From positions 1 through 59,401 of the forward strand of contig NZ_KE992182.1 of the NCBI RefSeq assembly GCF_000466425.1: 59,401 nucleotides of DNA. The letters are read 5' to 3'. Shown piece after piece: positions 26,064-35,271 of the stretch. The notes under the pieces are model-generated. The model did no database searches. It had not been told where the DNA came from and saw only the letters and a list, made by a program, of their open reading frames with translations. The position numbers and the translations under genes were made by a program. Every line of letters starts with the position of its first letter. The first letter of the stretch is position 1. This DNA comes from Capnocytophaga sp. oral taxon 863 str. F0517 (GTDB lineage: Bacteria; Bacteroidota; Bacteroidia; Flavobacteriales; Flavobacteriaceae).

Positions 26064-26414
26064 ATGGCTATTATAATAACAGATGACTGTATCAATTGTG
26101 GGGCTTGCGAACCTGAATGCCCTAACAATGCAATATACGAAGGTGCCGATGACTGGCGCTATAGTGATGGAACCAAGTTAAGAGGGAACATCGTCCTACC
26201 CAATGGAAAACACGTCAATGCCGATGAGGTACAGAAGCCTATCAGCGACGATTATTACTATATTGTTCCCGACAAATGTACCGAGTGCTTGGGCTTCCAT
26301 GAGGAACCCCAGTGTGCGGCTGTCTGTCCAGTGGACTGCTGTATCCCCGATGAAAATTGTAAGGAAACCGAGGAAGAACTCCTCCAAAAGAAAGCCTTCT
26401 TACATGAAGAGTGA
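26064..26414 (+). CDS. 2x[4Fe-4S] ferredoxin
   Basis: A 116-residue protein with two cluster motifs. The first is C-INCGAC-EPEC-PNNAI near residues 10-21. The second is CTECLGFHEEPQCAAVCPVDC near 73-93, with the long insert between the second and third cysteines typical of the YfhL/Allochromatium-type family. An acidic middle segment (EGADDWRYSDGTKLRG, PISDDYYYIVPDKC) is characteristic of the Bacteroidota form. It carries electrons in the cytoplasm; partners are unknown. The start is the ATG directly before AIIITDDCINCG. Confidence 0.92.
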   Translation: MAIIITDDCINCGACEPECPNNAIYEGADDWRYSDGTKLRGNIVLPNGKHVNADEVQKPISDDYYYIVPDKCTECLGFHEEPQCAAVCPVDCCIPDENCKETEEELLQKKAFLHEE

Positions 26415-26467
26415 GAAGTGAAGAGGGAATAATGAAAAGTGAATAGTTAAAAGTGAAAAGTGAAAAG
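26411..26467. repeat. Heptamer repeats of GTGAANA type after the ferredoxin stop
   Basis: Eight successive 7-mers, among them GTGAGAA, GTGAAGA, ATGAAAA, GTGAATA, GTTAAAA, GTGAAAA and GTGAAAA, begin within the ferredoxin stop codon (TGA at 26412-26414). Similar arrays follow other genes in the window. Confidence 0.8.
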
Positions 26468-26491
26468 GAATAATGAGGGGTTAATTATCAG

Positions 26492-26776
26492 TGCGAATCA
26501 ATAGTTAAAAAATAGATTAATATAGTTAATTTGTATAATTGTCAAAGTCTTTTTACGACATCCCCCTAGCCCCCCTCAAGGGGGGAATAGGATACTGTTG
26601 AACTATCATGCTGGTTATCAGTATATTTAGGTTAAACTTTCACCACTCTGTTTGATACCACTCCGTAACTCCCCCCTTGAGGGGGGTAGGGGGGATGTGA
26701 TAATGAAGAGTTGATAATGAGTCACTTACAACTTTTATAGATGTATATATTTCTAGACCTTTAACTATTGATTCAT
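26492..26776. repeat. Near-palindromic mobile-like repeat, copy 2
   Basis: The left end is TGCGAATCAATAGTTAAAA; the right end is the complement of TGAATCAATAGTTAAA. Internal inverted 31-bp arms lie at 26558-26588 and 26668-26698, the right arm slightly diverged. The 79-bp core (26589-26667) reads in the opposite direction to that of copy 1. The right arm is type B, matching the left arm of copy 3. The element and flanking repeats occupy the whole 416-bp gap between the ferredoxin gene and ruvA. Confidence 0.88.
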
Positions 26777-26788
26777 ATTATTAATGCA

Positions 26789-26830
26789 AATCACTAACCT
26801 CTAACCACTAATCACTAACCTCTAACCACT
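26789..26830. repeat. Two perfect 21-bp tandem units abutting the ruvA start codon
   Basis: The unit beginning AATCACTAACC and ending TAACCACT is present twice without change (26789-26809, 26810-26830). The ATG of ruvA follows immediately. Each unit is itself three 7-mers (TCACTAA, CCTCTAA, CCACTAA). Confidence 0.93.
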
Positions 26831-27418
26831 ATGATTACACATCTTGAAGGTCGCTTGGTAGAGAAGACCCCCATCTACATCGTGATAGACTGTAATGGGG
26901 TGGGCTACTGGGTGAATATTTCGCTTAATACATACTCGCAACTTCCTGATACGGAGCGTATAAAGGTCTATACCTATTTGCAAGTGAAGGAAGATGCCCA
27001 TACTCTTTTTGGATTTTTCGACAAGCAGGAGCGGGAGCTTTTCTCGCTGCTTATCTCGGTATCGGGGGTAGGGGCAAGTACAGCACGGGTGATGCTCTCT
27101 TCGCTCTCTCCTGGGCAGCTGCGCAGTGCCATTATTAACAATGAGGTGCGCACCATACAGTCGGCCAAGGGAATAGGAGCCAAGACCGCTCAGCGCATCA
27201 TCTTAGATCTGAGAGAGAAGGTACTCAAGCTCTCCGATGACCCTACCCAGCCTGCGCTGCCACAAGGACAACCCCACAAGGAAGAGGCCTTGGCAGCTCT
27301 TGAAGTATTGGGCTATCCTCGGAAAACGGCCGAGGCGGTGGTGGGCAAGATCCTTTCGCAAGTCACCGAGGCCGTCTCTGTAGAACAACTGATCAAACAA
27401 GCCTTAAAACAACTATAA
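26831..27418 (+). CDS. ruvA: Holliday junction branch migration protein RuvA
   Basis: The 195-residue product begins MITHLEGRLVEKTPIYIVIDCNGVGYWVNIS (OB-fold domain I). It continues with FGFFDKQERELFSLLISVSGVGASTARVML and the helix-hairpin-helix IQSAKGIGAKTAQRIILDLREKV (domain II), a linker, and domain III (EALAALEVLGYPRKTAEAVV), which contacts RuvB. RuvA tetramers hold the four-way junction flat while RuvB drives migration. sprA begins 6 bp after its stop, so the two are co-transcribed; ruvA next to sprA is also seen in Flavobacterium. The upstream region has two 21-bp repeats up to the start codon and no recognisable ribosome-binding site. Confidence 0.96.
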   Translation: MITHLEGRLVEKTPIYIVIDCNGVGYWVNISLNTYSQLPDTERIKVYTYLQVKEDAHTLFGFFDKQERELFSLLISVSGVGASTARVMLSSLSPGQLRSAIINNEVRTIQSAKGIGAKTAQRIILDLREKVLKLSDDPTQPALPQGQPHKEEALAALEVLGYPRKTAEAVVGKILSQVTEAVSVEQLIKQALKQL

Positions 27419-27423
27419 CCAAA

Positions 27424-30400
27424 ATGAACGCAAAAATATTTATACCCTTATCCCTCCTCTTCACGCTTCTTTCAGGTACCCTTTGGGGGCAAGAGAAGCA
27501 GACCCCCTCGCAAAATGCTAAGGATACGATTCCTTCGAGTCGTTCGCTACGCCGTCTGCTATTGAAGGACTCCGATCGCATTTCGCGTAAGTATAAGTAC
27601 AATGCAACCCTGGACAAATATGTCTATAGTGAAAAGGTGGGGGAGTATGATATTTCCACGCCCATTTTCCTTACCCCTCAGGAGTATGAGCGCTTGGTGA
27701 TGCGTGAGCGTATGGGCTTGTATTTCAGGGAAAAGTCCAAGGCGATGCAGCCTACCACTTCGCCCGAAGAGGCTCGGAATGCCCAGCGGGACTTGCTGCC
27801 GGAGTTCTATGTCAAATCAGAGCTTTTCGAATCCATCTTCGGAGGGAATAATATAGATATTATCCCCCAAGGGAATGTGGCTTTTGACCTGGGGATGCGC
27901 TATACCAAGAATGACAATCCTTCTATCAGTCCCGAATACCGCTCTTCCTATGGGATTGATTTTGACCAACGCATCAGCATGGGGATACAGGGGAAGATAG
28001 GAACACGCTTGGCGATCAATGCGATGTATGATACTCAGGCTACTTTTGATTTTCAGAATGTGTTCAAATTGGAATATTCGCCCAATGAAGACGATATTGT
28101 ACGTAAGGTAGAGCTGGGAAATGTGAGTTTGCCACTCAATAGCTCGCTTATCACCGGGGCACAAAGTCTCTTCGGGCTGAAGACCGAACTACAGTTCGGT
28201 CGTACTACCGTGACAGGGGTTTTTTCCGAACAACGCTCCCAGTCCCAGACCGTTACTGCTCAGGGGGGCGGAACCCTACAGGACTTTGAGATCCGCGCTT
28301 TGGATTATGATGAAAACCGCAACTATTTCCTCTCTCAATTCTTCAGAGACCAATATGACCGCGCCTTGGAGAACTATCCTTATATCCGCAGCAAGGTGCA
28401 AATCGTGCGGGTAGAGGTATGGGCAACCAACCGCTCCAGTCGTACTTCCAATATACGCAACATCGTAGCCTTGCAGGACTTAGGTGAAGCCAAGGCAGAG
28501 AACACCCGTATTGCCGGCAATGCCCCCGCAGGCTTCTTCCGTGGCTCCCCTGGGGACAGGCCTACCAATGAGGCCAATATGTACGACCCTACTCGTATGG
28601 ACAGTCCTCGCTCAGTGTTGAAGAAGGAGATCCGCGATGTGGCTACCCTCCGCTCTGGTTTTGGTACGGTCGCTTCCTTGGTCAATGAAGGTTTCGACTA
28701 TGCCGTGCTGGAAAACGCACAGAAATTAGAAGAAGGACGGGACTTCAAGGTCAATAAGCAATTGGGCTATATCTCCCTAAGTCAGCGATTGAATAATGAT
28801 GAAGTCTTGGCGGTTGCTTACCAATATACCTACGAAGGACAGGTGTATCAGGTAGGGGAGTTCGCCAACGACGGGATTTCGGCCACCACCAATGTCTATA
28901 TAGGAGGACAGAACAAAATCACCAATAACTGTTTGGTACTCAAGATGCTCAAGAGTAACCGCTTGGTCACTGGGGATCCTATCTGGAACCTGATGATGAA
29001 GAACGTCTATTCGCTCAATGCGGTACAGATCAATCCGGATAACTTCCGCATGAACATCTTCTATAATGATCCCGCTCCAGTCAACTACATTGCTCCGGTA
29101 GATGAGGCTACTTGGAACAGAGAGCTTACCCGAAAAATCCTCCTTCAGCTCTTCAACTTCGATAGGCTCAATGCCTACAATGACCCAGAGAATGGAGGCG
29201 ATGGCTTCTTTGACTTTGTCGATGGCATCACCATAGATCCCGAATATGGGAAGATTATCTTTACCAAGGTAGAACCCTTTGGAAAATACCTCTATGACAA
29301 GCTCGGAGGGGGAAGCCGCTATCTCGACCCGACAGCCTATCAGCCAGGCTCTACTGTTTGGAATGCCAATCAAAAGAAATATGTATTCCGCTCGCTTTAT
29401 ACTGATATTAAGGCCAAGGCCTTGGAGGATGCCGAGCGCAATAAGTTCTCCCTCAAGGGGCGCTATAAGTCCAAGGGAGGGCGTGGTATCTCCTTGGGTG
29501 CCTACAATGTACCTCGTGGCTCGGTACGAGTAACCGTAGGGGGGCGTATCCTTCAAGAAGGTATCGACTATACGGTCAATTACCAACAAGGTACGGTACA
29601 GATCATAGATCCTACTATAGAGAACTCCAACCTTCCGATACAGGTATCGGTGGAGAACAACCTCATCTTCGGAGGGCAGAGTCGCCGCTTCATTGGGGTA
29701 AATGTAGAACACAAGTTCAATGATAAGTTCCGAGTGGGCACCTCGCTGATCAATATGCGAGAGCGCCCCTATACTCAAAAAGCCAATTACGGTCAGGAGC
29801 CGGTGAACAATACTATATTTGGATTTGGCGGAAGCTACTCCACGGAGCTGCCTTTCCTTACCCGCTTGCTCAACAAAGTACCCTCTTTGCAGAGTGATGT
29901 AGCCTCGAACCTCTCTGTCAGAGGAGAGATGGCCTTCTTGCGCCCGAGCAGCCCCAGTGGATCCGATTTCGATGGGGAGGCGACCGCTTATCTGGATGAC
30001 TTCGAAGCGGCACAGACCACTGTGGACATCCGTGGGATGCGCTCTTGGTCATTGGCCAGCACTCCTTTGCGCTTCGGGCAAGGCAGCTACCCCAACCAAA
30101 CCCTCTATGGCAATAGCCCCGAAGATTCCGATAACCTCAAGAATGGCTATGGACGTGCCAAATTGGCTTGGTATAGCATCGACCCTGTCTTCTATTCCAA
30201 TAACAAGCCAGGGGATGTGAATGCCTCCGAGATTTCTAAGAACAGTACCCGCCGTATCTATGTCAAGGAGATTTTCCCTGAACGAGAATTGGCTCAGGGT
30301 GATTTGCTGGTACAGAATACCTTGGACTTGGCCTATTACCCCAATGTCAAAGGCTCGTACAACAACAATCCTCAGGCCATGAGCACGCTCTCGGCTTCTG

Positions 30401-33400
30401 ACAAGTGGGCAGGAATCATGCGAGGGGTTACCGCTACCAATTTCGAAGAGAACAATATAGAATATATACAGTTTTGGGTCTTAGACCCCTATACCTCTGG
30501 AGAGTTCACCCCTTCAGCTACAGGGGAATTGGTCTTTGACCTGGGTAATATCTCCGAGGATATCCTCAAGGATGGTCGCAAGCAGTACGAAAATGGCTTG
30601 CCAGGGCTTTCCATTAACTCGCCTACCCATACCACCGCTTGGGGGAAAACGCCTGTCTCTCAGTCACTACTCTATGCCTTTGACTCCAATTCGGAAAACC
30701 GCAGCTTGCAGGATATAGGTCTGGATGGACTCACCGATGAGCAGGAGCGGGCTATCTATGCCAATAACCTTTTGGATTCGCCTTCGGATCCTGCCTTGGA
30801 CAACTATGAGTATTACCTGAACCGCTCCGGAGGGATACTCAACCGCTATTACAACTACAATGGTACCCAAGGCAACTCACCGGTGGCCGGAAGTAGCCAG
30901 GCCGCATCGCTTAATCCTGATACAGAGGACGTGAATAAGGACAATACCATGAGCACGGTCAATAGCTATTACGAGTACCGAGTGCCTATCCATGGCAATG
31001 TACAGCGTACGGATCGTTATGTGAGTGATATCAAGGAAGTATATGCAGAAACGCCCGATGGAACCCCCGTTTTTGCACGCTGGATACAGTATAAGATACC
31101 TATCAAGGATGCCAACCGACGTGAGTACGGAGGTGGGGGAGACCTTCGTTCGGTAACCCATATTCGCATGTACCTCACTGGTTTCTCCTCCGAGGTATTG
31201 CTTCGATTTGGTACTTTGGACTTGGTACGAGGGGACTGGCGCCACTATACCAAATCGCTCAAGGACGACCTCTCGGCTCCCGATGCAGGGGCAGTAACCG
31301 AGATAGGCTCTGTGAGCTTGATAGAGAATGGTACCCGCCAGCCAATCCCATACCGTATGCCTCCAGGGGTATACCGAGAACAAATCAACCAGAACAACAC
31401 TATTGTCAGCCAAAATGAGCAAGCGCTCTCCTATACCATATGCGACTTAGCCCCTCGCGATGCCCGCGGGGTGTACAAGAACCTCAACGCCGACCTGCGC
31501 CAGTACAAGCGCATCAAGATGTTTGTCCATGCCGAACGCTACAAAAACCAATCCCTCGCCGATGGAGATATGGTGGCCTTCGTACGCCTTGGTTCGGATC
31601 TTTCGGAAAACTTCTATCAGGTGGAATTGCCCTTACAGGTAACTCCTGCGGGGGCTTATACCGAAGAGGGCATTTGGCCAGCGGCCAATAGCTTCGATAT
31701 TCCGATGGAAGCGCTCACCCAGATTAAGGCCAAGGGGATCAACAGTGGTAACTTAGCCCAGCTTACCTATTATGATGCGGGGCTGAACCTGATAGCCTCC
31801 CCAGCCACGACCCCCCATCCTATGGGACAGAATCGCTATGCGATTAAGGGTAATCCATCACTGGCCGATGTACAGATTATCATGGTAGGAATCAAGAACG
31901 CGACCACCAATCAGGTTTGTGGAGAGGTGTGGTTCAACGAATTGCGTATGTCCGAGCTCGAAAACAAAGGCGGCTGGGCAGGGATTGCCGCTGTGGATCT
32001 CAATGCAGCCGACTTCATGGACATGTCCCTTACAGGGAAAATCAGTACAGTAGGCTTTGGTACTGTAGAACAGAAACCCAATGAGCGTAGCCGTGAGGAG
32101 CTCCGACAGCTCGATGCTATGATGAATATCAATGCCGGTAAGCTCTTCCCTAAGAAGTGGAATGTACAACTTCCGGTGGGGCTGAATCGTTCGGCCTCGG
32201 TAGCAACTCCAGAGTACGACCCGCAGTATGAGGATATTAAGCTCAAAGACCGCATCGCAGCTGCCACGACCCAAGAGCAGAAAGACCTCATCCGCGAGCA
32301 AGCCGAGGACTATACCCTAAGGCGTGGTATCAGCCTCATTGGAGTGAAGAAGAACCTTGGGGAAGGCCAAAAAGCGAAGTTCTACTCCATAGAGAACCTA
32401 ACTCTAAATTATGCCTATAACCAAATGGATCACCATGATTTCGAGATAGAAAAGCAAAAAGAACAGAATGTGCGTACAGGGGCGCTCTATGCCCATACCT
32501 TCGAGCAATATAAGTGGACACCCTTCAAAGGCAAGCAGAAGATGAGTGCCAACAAGTACCTTAAGTGGCTCTCCGAGGTCAATTTTAATATATTGCCGAA
32601 CAATATCTATATAGGGCCTACCCTGACCCGCGCTTTTGCACGTCAGCGCTTCCGCGAGGTGTATCCACTGGGTGTCAATCCCAATACCCAGGTGCCCCTA
32701 CCGGAATTACAACAGCGCAACTATCTCTTTGACTGGCAATATGGGGTCAATTATTCTTTGACCAAGTCGCTCAAGCTAAGCTATGACGTGACCAACAGCA
32801 ATATCGTGCGCAACTATTACCGCTACAATGATATAGGCGAGCGCGAGCTGAATAAGGAACTCACCCTATGGCATGACTTTTGGAATCAGGGAACCCCGAA
32901 CCACTTCATGTCAGCCTTCAAGCTCAATTATGAGTTGCCATTGGATAAGTTGCCTTACCTATCCTTTGTGAAGGCTTCTTACTCCTATACTGGAGATTTC
33001 GATTGGCAACGCGGTTCGGAAGCCCTTACCCAAGTGGCAGGTCACCAGATAAATAAGGTACAGAATGCCAATACCCATAACCTGACGGCTAATATGACCT
33101 TCGACCGCTTCTATAGTTCCTTAGGAGTGAAGCGCCAAGCTATAGGACAGAAGTCCACCGGAAAAGATCACCTCATGAACCTGGCCACCATGGTAAGGCG
33201 TATAGGGGTGAGCTATACCGAGACCAATGGGATGAGCCTTCCTGGCTACCTACCCCAAGTAGGCTTCTTCGGTACCTCTCAGCCATCCTTACCCTTTGTG
33301 TTCGGCTGGCAGGACGATATCCGCTATGAGGCCGGTCGCAGGGGATGGCTTACCCGCTTTGGGGACTTCAACGAGCAGTTTGTCCGCTCTACCAATAAGA

Positions 33401-34503
33401 ACTTGAGCCTAACGGCCAGCCTACAGCCAGCCAATGACTTGCAGATAGACCTCAAGGCCGATCGAGAGTATATTGATAATTTCGAGGAGACCTTCAATGG
33501 GGTGCCTGGTTACTATAACCCACTGATAGGCAACACCACAGGGAACTTTATGATCTCCGATAACATGATCCTCACTTCCTTCATGGCATCGGATGCGTAT
33601 AGCTCCAAGGCCTTCCAGCGTTTCAAGGACAATAGGATCACCATCGCAAGGCGCTTGGCCACCCAGCGAGGAATCAACTTGGCTGACCCTAACAATATCG
33701 ATGCCGATGGCTTCCCTAAGGGTTATGGTAAGAATAACCAAGCGGTAATGATGCCGGCCTTCTATGCTGCCTATACCGGTCGTGATGCCGATGGGGTATC
33801 TTTGGGAGCTTTCCGCACCATTCCTATTCCAGCCTGGACGGTGCGCTATGGAGGTCTTATGCGTATGGAGGCGATTAAGAATACTTTCCGTCGCTTTACC
33901 CTTACCCATGGCTATCGTGCCAGCTATGCACTGAGTGATTTCCGTACCAACTTGGAATATACTCAAAACCCTGATCAGTTAGACCAAGGAGGTAACTTCC
34001 GCAATGAGAAGCTCTTTACCAATGTGAATCTCGTAGAGCAGTTTTCGCCACTAATTCGCATAGATACCGAATTGCAGAACTCCCTGAGTGTGATGGGGGA
34101 AATACGCCGCGACCGTACCATCTCTATCAGCTTGGATAACAACTATCTCACCGAGCTGCAACGCCGCGAATATCGCTTGGGCTTGGGCTATCGTATCAAG
34201 GATATTAGCTTCACTTCCCGCTTCAACGGGCGTGATGTGGTTATCCGAAGCGACCTAAACCTCAAGGCAGACCTCGCCTTCCGAGACGACTTTACAGTTA
34301 TCCGCAATATGGAGCTAAGTGACAACCAAGTAACCAACGGACAAACCTCTTGGCTGGGTCGCTTGACCGCTGATTACTCGTTCTCCAAGAACCTATCGGG
34401 AATTTTCTATTTTGATTATTCCTTCTCGAAATACGCCATCTCTACCTCCTTCCCTATGACTACTATACGTACGGGAATTACAGTGAGATATACGTTTAAT
34501 TAG
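27424..34503 (+). CDS. sprA: SprA, outer-membrane translocon of the type IX secretion system
   Basis: The 2359-residue length agrees with SprA/Sov proteins, the very large (36-strand) barrel through which T9SS substrates cross the outer membrane. A signal peptide (MNAKIFIPLSLLFTLLSGTLWGQ) is present. Family-typical segments are FLTPQEYERLVMRERMGLYFREKSK, NIDIIPQGNVAFDLGMRYTKNDNPSISPE, DFQNVFKLEYSPNEDDIVRKVELGNVSLPL and FDGEATAYLDDFEAAQTTVDIRGMRSWSLASTP. The end closes with barrel strands (TIRTGITVRYTFN). SprA is needed for gliding and for secretion of SprB-like adhesins, so the type B proteins at 1-377 and 10276-22443 are probable clients. It lies in an operon with ruvA. Confidence 0.96.
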   Translation: MNAKIFIPLSLLFTLLSGTLWGQEKQTPSQNAKDTIPSSRSLRRLLLKDSDRISRKYKYNATLDKYVYSEKVGEYDISTPIFLTPQEYERLVMRERMGLYFREKSKAMQPTTSPEEARNAQRDLLPEFYVKSELFESIFGGNNIDIIPQGNVAFDLGMRYTKNDNPSISPEYRSSYGIDFDQRISMGIQGKIGTRLAINAMYDTQATFDFQNVFKLEYSPNEDDIVRKVELGNVSLPLNSSLITGAQSLFGLKTELQFGRTTVTGVFSEQRSQSQTVTAQGGGTLQDFEIRALDYDENRNYFLSQFFRDQYDRALENYPYIRSKVQIVRVEVWATNRSSRTSNIRNIVALQDLGEAKAENTRIAGNAPAGFFRGSPGDRPTNEANMYDPTRMDSPRSVLKKEIRDVATLRSGFGTVASLVNEGFDYAVLENAQKLEEGRDFKVNKQLGYISLSQRLNNDEVLAVAYQYTYEGQVYQVGEFANDGISATTNVYIGGQNKITNNCLVLKMLKSNRLVTGDPIWNLMMKNVYSLNAVQINPDNFRMNIFYNDPAPVNYIAPVDEATWNRELTRKILLQLFNFDRLNAYNDPENGGDGFFDFVDGITIDPEYGKIIFTKVEPFGKYLYDKLGGGSRYLDPTAYQPGSTVWNANQKKYVFRSLYTDIKAKALEDAERNKFSLKGRYKSKGGRGISLGAYNVPRGSVRVTVGGRILQEGIDYTVNYQQGTVQIIDPTIENSNLPIQVSVENNLIFGGQSRRFIGVNVEHKFNDKFRVGTSLINMRERPYTQKANYGQEPVNNTIFGFGGSYSTELPFLTRLLNKVPSLQSDVASNLSVRGEMAFLRPSSPSGSDFDGEATAYLDDFEAAQTTVDIRGMRSWSLASTPLRFGQGSYPNQTLYGNSPEDSDNLKNGYGRAKLAWYSIDPVFYSNNKPGDVNASEISKNSTRRIYVKEIFPERELAQGDLLVQNTLDLAYYPNVKGSYNNNPQAMSTLSASDKWAGIMRGVTATNFEENNIEYIQFWVLDPYTSGEFTPSATGELVFDLGNISEDILKDGRKQYENGLPGLSINSPTHTTAWGKTPVSQSLLYAFDSNSENRSLQDIGLDGLTDEQERAIYANNLLDSPSDPALDNYEYYLNRSGGILNRYYNYNGTQGNSPVAGSSQAASLNPDTEDVNKDNTMSTVNSYYEYRVPIHGNVQRTDRYVSDIKEVYAETPDGTPVFARWIQYKIPIKDANRREYGGGGDLRSVTHIRMYLTGFSSEVLLRFGTLDLVRGDWRHYTKSLKDDLSAPDAGAVTEIGSVSLIENGTRQPIPYRMPPGVYREQINQNNTIVSQNEQALSYTICDLAPRDARGVYKNLNADLRQYKRIKMFVHAERYKNQSLADGDMVAFVRLGSDLSENFYQVELPLQVTPAGAYTEEGIWPAANSFDIPMEALTQIKAKGINSGNLAQLTYYDAGLNLIASPATTPHPMGQNRYAIKGNPSLADVQIIMVGIKNATTNQVCGEVWFNELRMSELENKGGWAGIAAVDLNAADFMDMSLTGKISTVGFGTVEQKPNERSREELRQLDAMMNINAGKLFPKKWNVQLPVGLNRSASVATPEYDPQYEDIKLKDRIAAATTQEQKDLIREQAEDYTLRRGISLIGVKKNLGEGQKAKFYSIENLTLNYAYNQMDHHDFEIEKQKEQNVRTGALYAHTFEQYKWTPFKGKQKMSANKYLKWLSEVNFNILPNNIYIGPTLTRAFARQRFREVYPLGVNPNTQVPLPELQQRNYLFDWQYGVNYSLTKSLKLSYDVTNSNIVRNYYRYNDIGERELNKELTLWHDFWNQGTPNHFMSAFKLNYELPLDKLPYLSFVKASYSYTGDFDWQRGSEALTQVAGHQINKVQNANTHNLTANMTFDRFYSSLGVKRQAIGQKSTGKDHLMNLATMVRRIGVSYTETNGMSLPGYLPQVGFFGTSQPSLPFVFGWQDDIRYEAGRRGWLTRFGDFNEQFVRSTNKNLSLTASLQPANDLQIDLKADREYIDNFEETFNGVPGYYNPLIGNTTGNFMISDNMILTSFMASDAYSSKAFQRFKDNRITIARRLATQRGINLADPNNIDADGFPKGYGKNNQAVMMPAFYAAYTGRDADGVSLGAFRTIPIPAWTVRYGGLMRMEAIKNTFRRFTLTHGYRASYALSDFRTNLEYTQNPDQLDQGGNFRNEKLFTNVNLVEQFSPLIRIDTELQNSLSVMGEIRRDRTISISLDNNYLTELQRREYRLGLGYRIKDISFTSRFNGRDVVIRSDLNLKADLAFRDDFTVIRNMELSDNQVTNGQTSWLGRLTADYSFSKNLSGIFYFDYSFSKYAISTSFPMTTIRTGITVRYTFN

Positions 34504-34596
34504 TGACGAGTGACTTTGGCACGCTTTTTGAGATTACAAACTTGTACTATTAATCATTAGTTACTATAACTAAAAAACTAAAAAAACACCTATAAA

Positions 34597-35175
34597 ATGA
34601 AAAAAGTATTCATGACCGTAGCGTTTGCAGCCCTTGCGATAGCAGGAGCTAACGCACAAGTAAAATTTGGAGCTCGCGCAGGGCTTAACCTTGCTGATGT
34701 GGCTTCCAAAACAGCTGATGTAAAAGTAGAAACTAAAATCCGTCCTGCTTTTTATGTAGGAGGTTTGGCAGAGTATGCTTTTAACGATGTAACCCTTTTG
34801 GATGCAGGCCTTACTTACTCTAACCAAGGAGCTAAACCCAAAGAAGGAGATGGAGCTCTTGTACAACACGCCCTTAACCTCCCGGTATGGTTTAAGTACG
34901 ACTTTGCGGGCTTCCGTCCTAAAGCAGGGCTTTATGCAGGTTATATCCTTAGCCAACAAACTAAATATGATGGTAAGACAGAAACTGTAAAAAGTGATAG
35001 CTACAACCACTTTGACTATGGGATTGGCTTAGGTGCCGAATACAACTTGTCCGATAATGGCTTGTTCTTCGAGGCCTCTTACAACTGGGGCTTGGCTAAT
35101 CTTCAAAAGAATGGAGATTCCAAGAACTATGCCAATAACCGTGTGATTCAAATAGGGGTAGGATATAAATTCTAA
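34597..35175 (+). CDS. Small outer-membrane beta-barrel protein (porin family)
   Basis: The 192-residue product has a signal peptide (MKKVFMTVAFAALAIAGANAQ) and then the pattern of an eight-stranded barrel: VKFGARAGLNLADV, FYVGGLAEYAFNDVTLLDAGLTYSNQG, FRPKAGLYAGYILSQ, HFDYGIGLGAEYNL, GLFFEASYNWGLANL, and the final VIQIGVGYKF with a terminal aromatic. It matches the OMP_b-brl_2/PorT-like superfamily. These are abundant flavobacterial proteins, mostly of unknown role. The gene starts 93 bp after sprA and ends at a strong hairpin terminator. A link to T9SS is possible but is not shown by the sequence. Confidence 0.85.
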   Translation: MKKVFMTVAFAALAIAGANAQVKFGARAGLNLADVASKTADVKVETKIRPAFYVGGLAEYAFNDVTLLDAGLTYSNQGAKPKEGDGALVQHALNLPVWFKYDFAGFRPKAGLYAGYILSQQTKYDGKTETVKSDSYNHFDYGIGLGAEYNLSDNGLFFEASYNWGLANLQKNGDSKNYANNRVIQIGVGYKF

Positions 35176-35176
35176 T

Positions 35177-35205
35177 TCCAATCCCCCAACCCCCAAAGGG
35201 GCAGA
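35177..35205. repeat. Short CCCCC-AACCCCC-AAAGGGG repeat, possibly a degenerate half unit
   Basis: ATCCCCCAACCCCCAAAGGGG between the barrel gene and its terminator resembles the hairpin arms of the palindromic elements. It lacks their flanks, so membership in the family is uncertain. Confidence 0.35.
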
Positions 35206-35211
35206 AATACA

Positions 35212-35246
35212 AGAAGCCGTTCCCAAATCAGGAACGGCTTCTCTTT
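35212..35246. terminator. Bidirectional terminator between converging genes
   Basis: A perfect 12-bp stem AGAAGCCGTTCC / GGAACGGCTTCT with a 7-nt loop is followed by CTTTT on the plus strand. It separates the barrel gene from the convergent M1 peptidase. Confidence 0.88.
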
Positions 35247-35271
35247 TGTAATATAAAAACTAATACCCTTA

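Noticed and set aside
26411-26467. Short direct repeats considered as a CRISPR array
   Set aside because: Units are only 7 nt with no spacers and no cas genes are present.
28777-29778. Open frame of 333 codons antisense to sprA
   Set aside because: sprA is a clear full-length gene here; the antisense frame has no recognisable motifs and low-quality composition.
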